Below are positions 1-7,658 of a stretch of DNA of 46,819 nt, one piece after another; position 1 is the first letter of the stretch, and each line of letters begins with the position of its first letter. The stretch spans positions 1 to 46,819 of the forward strand of contig JAEZKP010000022.1 of the NCBI GenBank assembly GCA_023436145.1. The letters run 5' to 3'. The notes beneath the pieces were generated by a model. It ran no database searches and was not told the DNA's origin. It saw nothing but the letters and a program-made list of their open reading frames with translations. The position numbers and the translations under genes were made by a program. The DNA comes from Fibrobacterota bacterium (lineage in GTDB: Bacteria; Fibrobacterota; Chitinivibrionia; Chitinivibrionales; Chitinispirillaceae).

Positions 1-30
1 ATTTTGAATAATTGGTAATTGGGATTTGTT

Positions 31-91
31 TAGGATTTGGTGTTTGTGATTTGGAATTTATTTGCGTGCCCTACTTCTTATGAAATCTTAT
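31..91 (+). repeat. AT-rich dispersed repeat, copy A (inverted relative to copy B)
   Basis: A T/G-rich stretch built from phrases such as ggatttggtg and gatttggaattt. By eye it aligns to the reverse complement of 2688-2749 with about 53 of 62 positions identical and one single-base gap. The pair bounds the two-gene unit 214-2584. It has no coding potential. It could be a REP-like intergenic element or the ends of a transferred segment; the sequence alone does not decide. Confidence 0.7.
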
Positions 92-213
92 GTTTGTTAA
101 ATTAACCGGACACTTCTGACTATTTCAATCAATTCATTAATTTCAGAGAGTCAGAAAAGGAGTTCAGAAAATACCTTGAAACAAAGGATAATCAATGAAT
201 CGATACAATCTAT

Positions 214-1326
214 TTATAATACCCCCAAATAGGTTTGATAATATTGTCGGGCCATTGTAGAAACTGAAAAACAGGTTGTTATTTTCTCTCGTGCACAATC
301 TGCCATCTGTTTATAAACATCTGGTGTGCTGGATAAGTAAAGGCACTTATCTGCAAATTTGTGAGGATCTCTATCTTCAATTAAAAATCCTTCAATACCA
401 TCTTCTATTATCTCGGGAATACCTCCAATACGCGGTGCGATAACCGGTTTTCCATAACTCATGGCTTCAAGAATGCTCATCGGGATTCCTTCATGCAGAG
501 AAGTATTCATAAAAAGGTCCACTGTAGTGTAAAATGAGTTCATATCATCAATATTACCTGAAAAAGTGAAATTATTCAAACCTGTCTCTACTACCTTCCT
601 GTTGAGTTCTGAATACAGAGGGCCGTCTCCAGCAAGCAGGAATTTGACATGATTATAGTCACCTAAGAGACCGGCAATCATAATAAAAAGCCCGAAATCT
701 TTTACCGGCACAAGCCGTCCAGCGGCACCAATAGTAAACTGTTGTGTGGCAACATTACTATTAGTATATGAGTCAGCCGGGCCAGGTATTCCATTGTGGA
801 TAGCAACTGTTTTCTGCTCAGAAAAACCCCTGTGAAAAATGAGGGATTTACGGATTTCGTTTGAAACGACTACATTGCGATGGAAAAAACACGCGAGTAG
901 TTTGAAGTTGATTCCGGTGATAATTGAACTTAAATTTAATTTGTTTACGGGTGAAGATTCGGGCATACCATGCTGGGTATGGATAAGCCTGACGCCTCCA
1001 AGAAAAATGGACAGTATCAGTGCGAGAAAATTTTCCTTGCGTCGATGAGAATGAAGAATAGAGACCTTTTTAGTTCTAAGCACCCGGTATGATTTGTATA
1101 CCAGAACCGGGAATGGATATTTGCTTTCATTAATGACTGTTATTTCGATTCCGGAATTCTTCAGCTCTGAAGCAAGTCTGCCATTATTAAAAACGATGGC
1201 AGAAACTGAAATAGTATCCATATTTGAGAGTGCCCGCAAAAGATGAAACACCATTACTTCCGCACCGGCCCACAAATCACCTGAAACAAGATGACAAACC
1301 GCATATTTTGAGTTTCCTGATTTCAT
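214..1326 (-). CDS. GT-B glycosyltransferase, family GT4-like
   Basis: A 370-residue protein with the two-Rossmann-domain layout of GT4 retaining glycosyltransferases, which move a sugar from a nucleotide donor to a growing glycan on the cytoplasmic face of the membrane. The N-terminal acceptor domain opens with SGDLWAGAEV, a glycine-rich loop followed by the usual amphipathic helix. The C-terminal donor domain begins near IGAAGRLVPVKD and carries EGIPMSILEAMSYGKPVIA, the E-x7-E signature, followed by GGIPEII. CGGAG lies 7 bases before the ATG. It is second in a two-gene unit, 55 bp behind the ATP-grasp gene, which suggests a joint role in a surface polysaccharide. Donor and acceptor cannot be read from sequence. 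Confidence 0.9.
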   Translation of the reverse strand: MKSGNSKYAVCHLVSGDLWAGAEVMVFHLLRALSNMDTISVSAIVFNNGRLASELKNSGIEITVINESKYPFPVLVYKSYRVLRTKKVSILHSHRRKENFLALILSIFLGGVRLIHTQHGMPESSPVNKLNLSSIITGINFKLLACFFHRNVVVSNEIRKSLIFHRGFSEQKTVAIHNGIPGPADSYTNSNVATQQFTIGAAGRLVPVKDFGLFIMIAGLLGDYNHVKFLLAGDGPLYSELNRKVVETGLNNFTFSGNIDDMNSFYTTVDLFMNTSLHEGIPMSILEAMSYGKPVIAPRIGGIPEIIEDGIEGFLIEDRDPHKFADKCLYLSSTPDVYKQMADCAREKITTCFSVSTMARQYYQTYLGVL

Positions 1327-1381
1327 TAATAGGCTCCGGGTGAAAGCTACCTCAAATGAATAAAAACAAGAATGTTGAATA

Positions 1382-2584
1382 TCATTTAGAGCTTCGCCAG
1401 GTTCTTATGGCGTGCCAGAAAGGACCCAGATCGCAGTACCGGAATTCTTCGATACTGCTCCCATTTACAAATTCAAGAAAAAACATGAAAATAGCCTTGA
1501 ATTTATCCCTCAGACGTTGTGGATATCTTGGATGATTTACAGCGGTTTTCAGGCAGATTATCAGATTATCCAGATCACCAAGCAACCATCTGCTTTTTGA
1601 TGCTTTAAAACTATTGATATTAAGCAGTTTGTTCTTTTGCAGTTGATGGTAAAGATAAAGCGGAAAATTCATACCTGCATCTATGGCAAGCTGTAGCGAA
1701 CCCCAGAACCGGGCATTAATTTCCATGAGCACCGGAATACTGTTTCTGGCATTGTCTCGTTTGAATTCGACCATAGCAATCCCATTCCAATTGAGGGCTT
1801 TTAACAATTTTTTAGCCGATTCCAGCGCAACCGGGTCCGCAGGTGTACTTTCGCATAAAACACTTATTCCACCCCATGGTGGTTTCTCGCGGATACGACG
1901 GTGACTGAAAGCAGAAAGAATCTCTCCCTCACTACAGAAAGCAAAGATACCAATTCCCTCCCCGCAAACTACTTCCTGAAGCATGTATGGCATTGTAAAT
2001 GATTTATCTAATGATGTAATTTGCATCAATTCATCACGGTTATTAGCAAATCTGACGGCTGTTTTTCTTATTCCCTTTCCACAAGGTTGTATGGAAGCCT
2101 GTGGCTTAATTATCACAGGGAACTTTAGTTTTAAAAGATTCTGCTCAAGGGATTGTCCGGAGGAGGTATCGATGAAAACAGTTGAGGGGTATGGTATATC
2201 AAGTTGTGCAGCGGTTTTCAGAAGCGCAAATTTATTGGAGGCAGCCCAGTAGGTCTTAAATGAATTTATTGGAATTGCAGCTAAATTGGTGAAAAGATGC
2301 TGATATTTTAATATAGCATAGGTGGAGACATCTGTAACTGGAATAAGGACACCTGCATTTTCTCTGATTATAAGATTTAATATGCTTTCTGCAAATAATC
2401 CTATGTTATCGAGGGGTGAATTGTACCTGACATTGTGATTACAAAACCGTGAAGAACCGGCAAGGGAACAAACTGATTCACTTGCTGCAATTACCTTCAA
2501 CCCAGCCCGGCCAAGCGAACGCACTACGGCAAGAGCAGCCCTGGTCTCGCCATCAAGTACGAGTACAGTTTTATTATCGAGCAT
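1382..2584 (-). CDS. ATP-grasp ligase (carboxylate-amine ligase/carbamoyl-phosphate-synthase-like)
   Basis: A 400-residue ATP-grasp enzyme. The N-terminus (VLVLDGETRAALAVVRSLGR) is a pre-ATP-grasp Rossmann-type domain. The ATP-binding half contains FPVIIKPQ near residue 155, an adenine-contacting segment MLQEVVCGEGIG and the metal-binding MEINARFWGS near residue 288, matching the E-x-N-x-R signature. Such stand-alone members activate a carboxylate as acyl-phosphate and couple it to an amine, and they often sit in polysaccharide or exopolymer clusters. It precedes the GT4 gene by 55 bp in the same direction, so an amino-acid or amine decoration of a glycan is plausible but inferred. The Shine-Dalgarno match before the ATG is weak. 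Confidence 0.85.
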   Translation of the reverse strand: MLDNKTVLVLDGETRAALAVVRSLGRAGLKVIAASESVCSLAGSSRFCNHNVRYNSPLDNIGLFAESILNLIIRENAGVLIPVTDVSTYAILKYQHLFTNLAAIPINSFKTYWAASNKFALLKTAAQLDIPYPSTVFIDTSSGQSLEQNLLKLKFPVIIKPQASIQPCGKGIRKTAVRFANNRDELMQITSLDKSFTMPYMLQEVVCGEGIGIFAFCSEGEILSAFSHRRIREKPPWGGISVLCESTPADPVALESAKKLLKALNWNGIAMVEFKRDNARNSIPVLMEINARFWGSLQLAIDAGMNFPLYLYHQLQKNKLLNINSFKASKSRWLLGDLDNLIICLKTAVNHPRYPQRLRDKFKAIFMFFLEFVNGSSIEEFRYCDLGPFWHAIRTWRSSK

Positions 2585-2687
2585 TTATATGACTCGCAAT
2601 TGCAAATATTCTCTCGATCTGTTGAGAAGATATCGTCAGCTTACTTTTACATCCCTTAGACTTACTTTTTTAGCAAATATATTTCCA

Positions 2688-2749
2688 ATAAGATTGCAGA
2701 AGAAATTGGGGTATGCAAATAAACTCCAAATCACAAGCACCAAATCCTA
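2688..2749 (-). repeat. AT-rich dispersed repeat, copy B
   Basis: The reverse complement of this segment matches 31-91 at roughly 85 percent with a single one-base gap. The most conserved part is a run of 12 identical bases, one mismatch, 12 identical, one mismatch and 9 identical. It lies about 100 bp beyond the start of the ATP-grasp gene, so copies A and B bracket that gene pair in opposite orientation. Confidence 0.7.
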
Positions 2750-2780
2750 CCAAGTTTCGAGTTTCGTATTTCATATGAAA

Positions 2781-2809
2781 TTCCACGCCCAATGTCTATG
2801 GGCGTGGAA
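2781..2809 (-). terminator. Hairpin downstream of the 2834-3274 gene
   Basis: A perfect 10-bp stem, ttccacgccc at 2781-2790 and gggcgtggaa at 2800-2809, with a 9-base loop. It sits 25 bp after the stop of the minus-strand gene. The minus-strand side continues with only a short T run (aattt), so it is a weak intrinsic terminator or an mRNA 3'-end hairpin. Confidence 0.6.
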
Positions 2810-2833
2810 AAGAAATAATTCAATGTTTAGCCA

Positions 2834-3274
2834 TTATTCCCCTGGCATAGGCGGTGTGCCTTCGTCAGGAGAAGGAGGTGTGGGTTCTTCTCCAGGCACT
2901 GGAGGGCTCATCTCTCCTGTATCCTGCGGAGCTTCACCGTTTGCACTCTCCGGTTCGATCCGCGTAGCCACGTTTCTATCTCCTTCTTTTATGTACTTAA
3001 CCCGCAACTGAGTGTCCATACGGAGTATCTGATCTGCACTCTCGGTAGAAAAGTCCGTTTCAGAATTATAATAGATGGTGTCTGTTCCCTCTTGCGTATT
3101 AATCACAACCATACTGTCCTGTAAATTAACAGATTCTACAGTTCCCACTATCTCGGTTGTGTCAGTACCCGATCCGTTATCCATGGTATCCGGATAATTT
3201 GAAGGATCATTTCCTTGTGCTGAAACTAATAAGCACATGGAAAAAACCAGAAATGATATTTTGCGGAAAATCAT
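2834..3274 (-). CDS. Small secreted protein with proline-rich tail, unknown function
   Basis: A 146-residue protein. Residues 1-20 (RKISFLVFSMCLLVSA) form a signal peptide, so it should be exported. The middle, about residues 40-105, has alternating beta-like segments (IVGTVESVNLQDSMVVINT, then LRVKYIKEGDRNVATRIEPE) reminiscent of small OB-fold domains of the DUF5666 type; this resemblance is from memory. The last ~35 residues are acidic and proline-rich (PPVPGEEPTPPSPDEG), probably disordered. It stands alone, with a hairpin after its stop. Function not recognised. Confidence 0.7.
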   Translation of the reverse strand: MIFRKISFLVFSMCLLVSAQGNDPSNYPDTMDNGSGTDTTEIVGTVESVNLQDSMVVINTQEGTDTIYYNSETDFSTESADQILRMDTQLRVKYIKEGDRNVATRIEPESANGEAPQDTGEMSPPVPGEEPTPPSPDEGTPPMPGE

Positions 3275-3467
3275 AATTGACTCCTTTAATTACTTCCATG
3301 TTTTAGCAACACACGCCCTCCATCAGTACACCTTTACCAACCTCCTGACTGATTCAGGAATTTCCAAAAAGCTCCTACTATATATTTCGGTTGTTATGAA
3401 AAAAAGTTATTTTCCTGAAAAGCAATATAACCAGATGGTGATGAAGTTCTACCCTGAATGAGGAAAG

Positions 3468-4178
3468 CTATGTACTCTTTTTAGGCTCTATTAAATGCTG
3501 TTGTTTCTGGTCCCACCAGACATAAATAATAAATCCGACAACACTTATAACCGATACGATTAGAAAGCCATTTCTGAGTCGCTCATTGGTTTCACCAAGA
3601 TAGGCAATTATCATCACCAGAGGACTTGATCCAATTGTTGAAGCCAAAAGAAAGCGTGAGAAACTCATTGAGACCAAGCCCGCTGCATAACTAATAAGAT
3701 CGTTGGAGAGAAATGGAGCCAGCTTGAAAATAACTACTGTCCAAAATCCGTACCGCTGAAGATAGTGCCTCATTTTTTTTTCAGATTTCTGATCGATCAT
3801 CTTTTTTATTGTGAATTCACTGAACAGACGACCGATCCAGTATGCTACCGTTGCGGCAAGTACAAGCCCAACCAGGGCTATTATCCCTCCACCTACCGGA
3901 CCGTAAGCCAGAACACTGACTACAATAAGAAACCATGATGGAATAACAAATGCAAACATCTGTACCAGAAAGAAAAAAAGCAGAATAATTATTCCTCCAG
4001 CACCAAATTGAGACACCCAATCCCTGAGCTTTTCACGGTTTCCGCTGTTTAAAACATTCCATGCCTCATTAGCCAAGCTCGGGATTCCAGGGGAAAGATA
4101 CCATACTAAAGCGATTGTGCCAATAATAAGCATGGTTATGATAATCGGAAATAGATGAAACCAGTTGATTTTTTTCAA
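3468..4178 (-). CDS. TVP38/TMEM64 family membrane protein (VTT domain)
   Basis: A 236-residue integral membrane protein with about five to six hydrophobic segments. It carries the VTT-domain pattern: a re-entrant hydrophobic stretch around residues 65-115 containing FVIPSWFLIVVSVLAYGPVGG, then GLVLAATVAYWIGR, and a later FKLAPFLSNDLISYAAGL segment comparable to the conserved R-x-x-P-x-x-P-x-x-x-x-x-Y-x-x-G region. Relatives (DedA/TVP38, eukaryotic TMEM64) are linked to lipid scrambling or membrane transport. The start is TTG at 4178; the first internal ATG would cut into helix one. It is divergent from the LysE-type gene with about 150 bp between starts. Confidence 0.85.
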   Translation of the reverse strand: MKKINWFHLFPIIITMLIIGTIALVWYLSPGIPSLANEAWNVLNSGNREKLRDWVSQFGAGGIIILLFFFLVQMFAFVIPSWFLIVVSVLAYGPVGGGIIALVGLVLAATVAYWIGRLFSEFTIKKMIDQKSEKKMRHYLQRYGFWTVVIFKLAPFLSNDLISYAAGLVSMSFSRFLLASTIGSSPLVMIIAYLGETNERLRNGFLIVSVISVVGFIIYVWWDQKQQHLIEPKKST

Positions 4179-4329
4179 GTTACACCAGTATTTCTGTAAT
4201 GATGGAAAAATAGAAACTACACTATCATTTCCTGCAAACCGCTTGCCTTCTACCCTGATTCAAATGAATGTTTTATTTTATTTCTTAATCGATATTTTTC
4301 CGGAATGCTATCATCATATAAAGATTGTG

Positions 4330-4953
4330 ATGCCAATAGAAGTAATAATCGCTTTTTTTACTGCTTCAGTTCTCTTAGCGCTTTCGCCAGGACCGGATAA
4401 TGTATTCGTGCTGCTCCATTCTTCAGTGTATGGCTCCAAATCAGGGTTGATTGTGACTGCAGGGTTATGCAGTGGTTTAGTAGTTCATACCACAGTTGTT
4501 GCATTAGGCATAGCGACTTTGTTTAAAACTTCTGCGATTGCTTTTATGTTTTTAAAAGTGATTGGTGCACTTTACCTGCTATTTTTATCCTGGCAATCAT
4601 TCAGAGCTTCGGCAGTTGGTAATCACCAGGACCAGGGTTGCAGAATAATTAAGGGCTTAAAGTTGTATCGAAGAGGGGTCATCATGAATGTGACCAATCC
4701 TAAAGTATCCCTGTTTTTCCTGGCGTTTTTACCTCAGTTTACCAGTTCAGAGTACGGCCCCCTTTTACCTCAGTTTTTTATCCTGGGTGGTTTGTTTATT
4801 CTGTCAACGATTCTGGTTTTTGGAACAATTTCTGTATTGTCCAGCTTCCTGAGCAGATTCCTGAATAGTTCGGTTAAGCTTCAAAAAGCAATGAACCGGA
4901 TTGCAGGTCTGGTGTTTGCGGGTATTGCATTAAAACTGGTACTGACAAGGTAA
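4330..4953 (+). CDS. LysE/RhtB-family amino-acid exporter
   Basis: A 207-residue six-helix inner-membrane exporter of the LysE/RhtB superfamily, which pumps amino acids or derivatives out using the proton gradient. The family motif is in helix one (LLALSPGPDNVFVLL), followed by GSKSGLIVTAGLCSG, and the mid-protein NVTNPKVSLFFLAFLPQF matches the conserved NPK segment after the cytoplasmic loop. The frame is open further upstream (to 4165), but starting at 4330 gives the standard length and removes overlap with the divergent VTT gene. No strong Shine-Dalgarno precedes any candidate start. Substrate unknown. Confidence 0.88.
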   Translation: MPIEVIIAFFTASVLLALSPGPDNVFVLLHSSVYGSKSGLIVTAGLCSGLVVHTTVVALGIATLFKTSAIAFMFLKVIGALYLLFLSWQSFRASAVGNHQDQGCRIIKGLKLYRRGVIMNVTNPKVSLFFLAFLPQFTSSEYGPLLPQFFILGGLFILSTILVFGTISVLSSFLSRFLNSSVKLQKAMNRIAGLVFAGIALKLVLTR

Positions 4954-5073
4954 AAATATTAACCGGAAAATTATTATCAGTAATGTAGAAGTTCGTTTGC
5001 TGTACTTGTATACCGGTACGAAATTTTGTAAACCAGTATTTTTTACGTGCTTTATATAAGACGGTTTTGCAGG

Positions 5074-6204
5074 CTAAGCTCTGATATCAGCCGTTTCCTC
5101 CCATTTATGGCTGATGAAAATCTGTATCCTTATAAGATATGCGGTTATGGCTGTAGATGGTGATTTTAAGAAATTCAGACCGGAAATGCTCTCCTTACTT
5201 TTGGCAAAACTGAGAAGAACCGGAAACGTTTCCAATGCTAAAATTCCTGCCACCAGAGTGGTTTGCTGGTTACGGAAGATAATTTTTAAAATTGAGAAGA
5301 ATGTCTCGTGAAATCGTAACTGAGTAAGCAGAAGTCCTGCTTCCAGCCATATCCATACCCTCAAGATTTGCAAAATTGCGATATTTAATCCCTCATAGGT
5401 CAGAAAAGAAGCAAAAGGAAGCTTTGTCCCATAGGAAAAAAAGAGGTACATCGAGAGTATAAATAAGAAAAGTGGCCAGAATTTTAACGGATAGGTAACC
5501 ACTTTCCATGAACGGCGGATAACTGTAATCCCGAGTGTGACAGTTGCAGCAACAATGGAAACAAAAAGAATGTTGCTGATAGCAAAAAGAGAAAAGCAAA
5601 ACAGAAGTACAATACTGCATGCTATGGTGTTTTTTACATTTACCATATTTTGGCTGTGGGGAAAGCTGAGTTTCATCTCCATCAGTTGCATGCGGTTAAG
5701 AACATTCCAGACCGGTGGTATTATCAGACCTGTGAATACACCGAAGGCAAGCGAAGCTGCTCCCATAAAGGGTAATTGATAAAAAACTGAAGCATTATGG
5801 GTCAGAAGGAAGTATACAACTGTTAACTGGGCAGCATTATGAAAGATTGCTCCAAGAATACTTAGACCAATAGTGCCCAGCATACCTTTTTTCCCAAGAA
5901 GATTCCATGCCAGCCCCATTGCAGCGGTGGCCAGGATACCTCCTGAGAGTGAAAGGGAGAGAGTAATTAGGGAAAAGCCGAAATAAAAGCCTGAAATCCA
6001 GGAGCGCAGGAGTGTGAAAAGGATTGCATCTTTGACACCGTAACGTATTATCCAAATTATAGTTATGCAATTTGACAGTCCTGGTTTAAGCCATGGGAGA
6101 AATGGAATCCTGGGTAGGAATAGTTCCAGTGCATTCAGGGCTATCGCCAAAAGAAGCCAAACGGTTTTAATCGAAAAATCTTTTCTGTCATCGTGCGATT
6201 GCAT
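5074..6204 (-). CDS. Gx/EetB-like membrane protein with EcfT-like C-terminal half
   Basis: About 376 residues and ten or so membrane segments. Residues ~1-180 match the Gx transporter family (heptaprenyl diphosphate synthase component I, Hpre_diP_synt_I): PWLKPGLSNCITIIWI, then FYFGFSLITLSLSLSGG, then GAIFHNAAQLTVVYF. Such proteins resemble S components and are encoded with NusG_II and flavinylation (ApbE/EetA) genes. Residues ~190-370 add a second membrane domain whose EGLNIAILQILRVWIWLEA helix and following charged helix resemble EcfT/CbiQ T components. I prefer ATG 6204 over GTG 6216: an AAAAGG lies 11 bases upstream, although it overlaps the preceding gene by 17 bp either way. No ATPase is nearby. 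Confidence 0.75.
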   Translation of the reverse strand: MQSHDDRKDFSIKTVWLLLAIALNALELFLPRIPFLPWLKPGLSNCITIIWIIRYGVKDAILFTLLRSWISGFYFGFSLITLSLSLSGGILATAAMGLAWNLLGKKGMLGTIGLSILGAIFHNAAQLTVVYFLLTHNASVFYQLPFMGAASLAFGVFTGLIIPPVWNVLNRMQLMEMKLSFPHSQNMVNVKNTIACSIVLLFCFSLFAISNILFVSIVAATVTLGITVIRRSWKVVTYPLKFWPLFLFILSMYLFFSYGTKLPFASFLTYEGLNIAILQILRVWIWLEAGLLLTQLRFHETFFSILKIIFRNQQTTLVAGILALETFPVLLSFAKSKESISGLNFLKSPSTAITAYLIRIQIFISHKWEETADIRA

Positions 6205-6589
6205 CCAGCATTTCACCTTTTCTGGAATCGATGGTTATTAGTATGTGGTTTGGAATGCAGACGATCTGGCTGGAAGGCTTACTTATACTGCCATAGCGGA
6301 TACAGAGCTGATGAGGGCAGGGGGAGCTTTGAACAGAAACTGCCCTGTCAAGGATTTTAATTTTCATTGTTCCATTTTTTCCATGTACATCGATTGTCCG
6401 GTTTTGGTCTATCGGGTATTCTGCAATGACCTGATTATCTCTATAGACCAGCACTGTTTGCGGAGTAAGGGAGCGAATTGCCGGAAAAGTAAGAAAAACA
6501 CCAATAAGCAGGGTTGAAATAATCACAAAATCACACCAGGAAAACCGGTGTAAAACCAGGTGGTCGATCTTATTGATTTGGTCTGCCAT
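6188..6589 (-). CDS. NusG domain II-containing membrane-anchored protein
   Basis: A 133-residue protein with one N-terminal transmembrane helix (residues ~21-38, VIISTLLIGVFLTFPA) and an extracytoplasmic NusG_II (DUF1312) domain. The domain is recognised by CPHQLCIRYGSISKPSSQIV followed by CIPN, the family's C-x4-C-x12-13-G...C layout. It overlaps the start of the Gx/EetB-like gene and is clearly co-translated with it, a pairing common in flavin-dependent extracytosolic redox loci. No FMN-binding protein or ApbE lies within this window, so the redox link is by family association only. Confidence 0.85.
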   Translation of the reverse strand: MADQINKIDHLVLHRFSWCDFVIISTLLIGVFLTFPAIRSLTPQTVLVYRDNQVIAEYPIDQNRTIDVHGKNGTMKIKILDRAVSVQSSPCPHQLCIRYGSISKPSSQIVCIPNHILITIDSRKGEMLDAIAR

Positions 6590-6755
6590 TATGATATAAT
6601 CAGATACGTTTTAGTGTTCAGTTCATTCAAACATCGTGATTTATATGGATTCAGTAATATACAAAGCATCCAAAAAAGAGGATTGTTCAGAAGGTATAAC
6701 TCCTTTAATAGGAAGGATTTTAGCAGATATAACCGTGCTGGCTATATTTCTGTAT

Positions 6756-7658
6756 TTAGTGAACAGTGTCTTTTTGCATCTCATTTGATTTAGTCTTTGA
6801 TCTGACTATTAATTTGGCATAGTATCTGTAATTACTGGTTGCCAGACCTGTATACACCGCAGCGTCTGCAAGATTCCAGAATTTCAGGATCGCCAGTCTG
6901 CCCTGAGTTATGTCAAACCTTCCCACCCGGTAGCTATGGTCGGCATCGGTTCCGATTTTCTGCTGCATAATAGCAGCCAACTGGTTTGCTTGTGGTCTGA
7001 TCCAGGGGTCTAAAGAGTCCAGAGATGAACTTCTGCTCTCCAGCTCGTATTGGGACAGAGAGCCTTTTTCATCGAAATGAAATGCACCTGTCAGCAGCAA
7101 TGTATCAAGTCTGATGGAATCCAGGATGATGTAATTTCCTTTATCTGTCAAATGCCGATTCTGGTCCGCAAGCAACATTAGAAAGCCTTTTTTGGAAATC
7201 CCGAATGGAATTTTTTCGAACTGATAAGGTTTTGCCGGGTTTTTAAGTAACTGATGTTGTAAGTAAAGAGAATCTGCTCTTTTGGACAGAATGTTTTTCT
7301 TACTCTGCTCAAGAAGCGCGGATGCTTCGTTTTTATCCCGAAGCAATTTAATAGACCAGTTTATTATTTCGCACGGACGTACATCAGCCGGATGAATCCC
7401 AGTTTCAGCTGCGTACTTTTTAAGTAGCGCAGGATAATCCGGAGACTCGGTTAAGAAGTTGATATCTGATTTCCATTTCAGAAGAGTCTTACGGGATGGC
7501 AGCGAATCACCAGTACAAAGCTGGTATTCCTGGAGTATGTTTTTTTCCAGTTCTGAAAAAAAGACACTGTTGGTATCTTCTTCAGTGTGTTCCTGTGAAT
7601 AGAGCGCAGCTGATACGACACCGAGAGAAATAATGAAAGATTTGATTTTTCGATCCAT
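6756..7658 (-). CDS. Secreted protein of unknown function, last gene of the MoxR operon
   Basis: A 300-residue protein with an N-terminal signal peptide (KSFIISLGVVSAALYS, residues 5-20), so probably periplasmic. The rest is soluble, charged and mainly helical in appearance, with repeated Leu/Lys segments (LLRDKNEASALLEQSKKNIL, residues ~105-125) and a more beta-like C-terminal third (YRVGRFDITQGRLAILKFWN). Its ATG overlaps the stop of the 603-residue gene by one base (TGATG), which implies translational coupling. No family recognised. An exported third partner is unusual next to a cytoplasmic AAA+ ATPase. Confidence 0.75.
   Translation of the reverse strand: MDRKIKSFIISLGVVSAALYSQEHTEEDTNSVFFSELEKNILQEYQLCTGDSLPSRKTLLKWKSDINFLTESPDYPALLKKYAAETGIHPADVRPCEIINWSIKLLRDKNEASALLEQSKKNILSKRADSLYLQHQLLKNPAKPYQFEKIPFGISKKGFLMLLADQNRHLTDKGNYIILDSIRLDTLLLTGAFHFDEKGSLSQYELESRSSSLDSLDPWIRPQANQLAAIMQQKIGTDADHSYRVGRFDITQGRLAILKFWNLADAAVYTGLATSNYRYYAKLIVRSKTKSNEMQKDTVH

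Noticed and set aside
2589..3011. 140-codon plus-strand frame across the ATP-grasp promoter region and the small secreted gene
   Set aside because: It runs through the repeat and hairpin and mirrors the minus-strand coding region; no protein-like composition.
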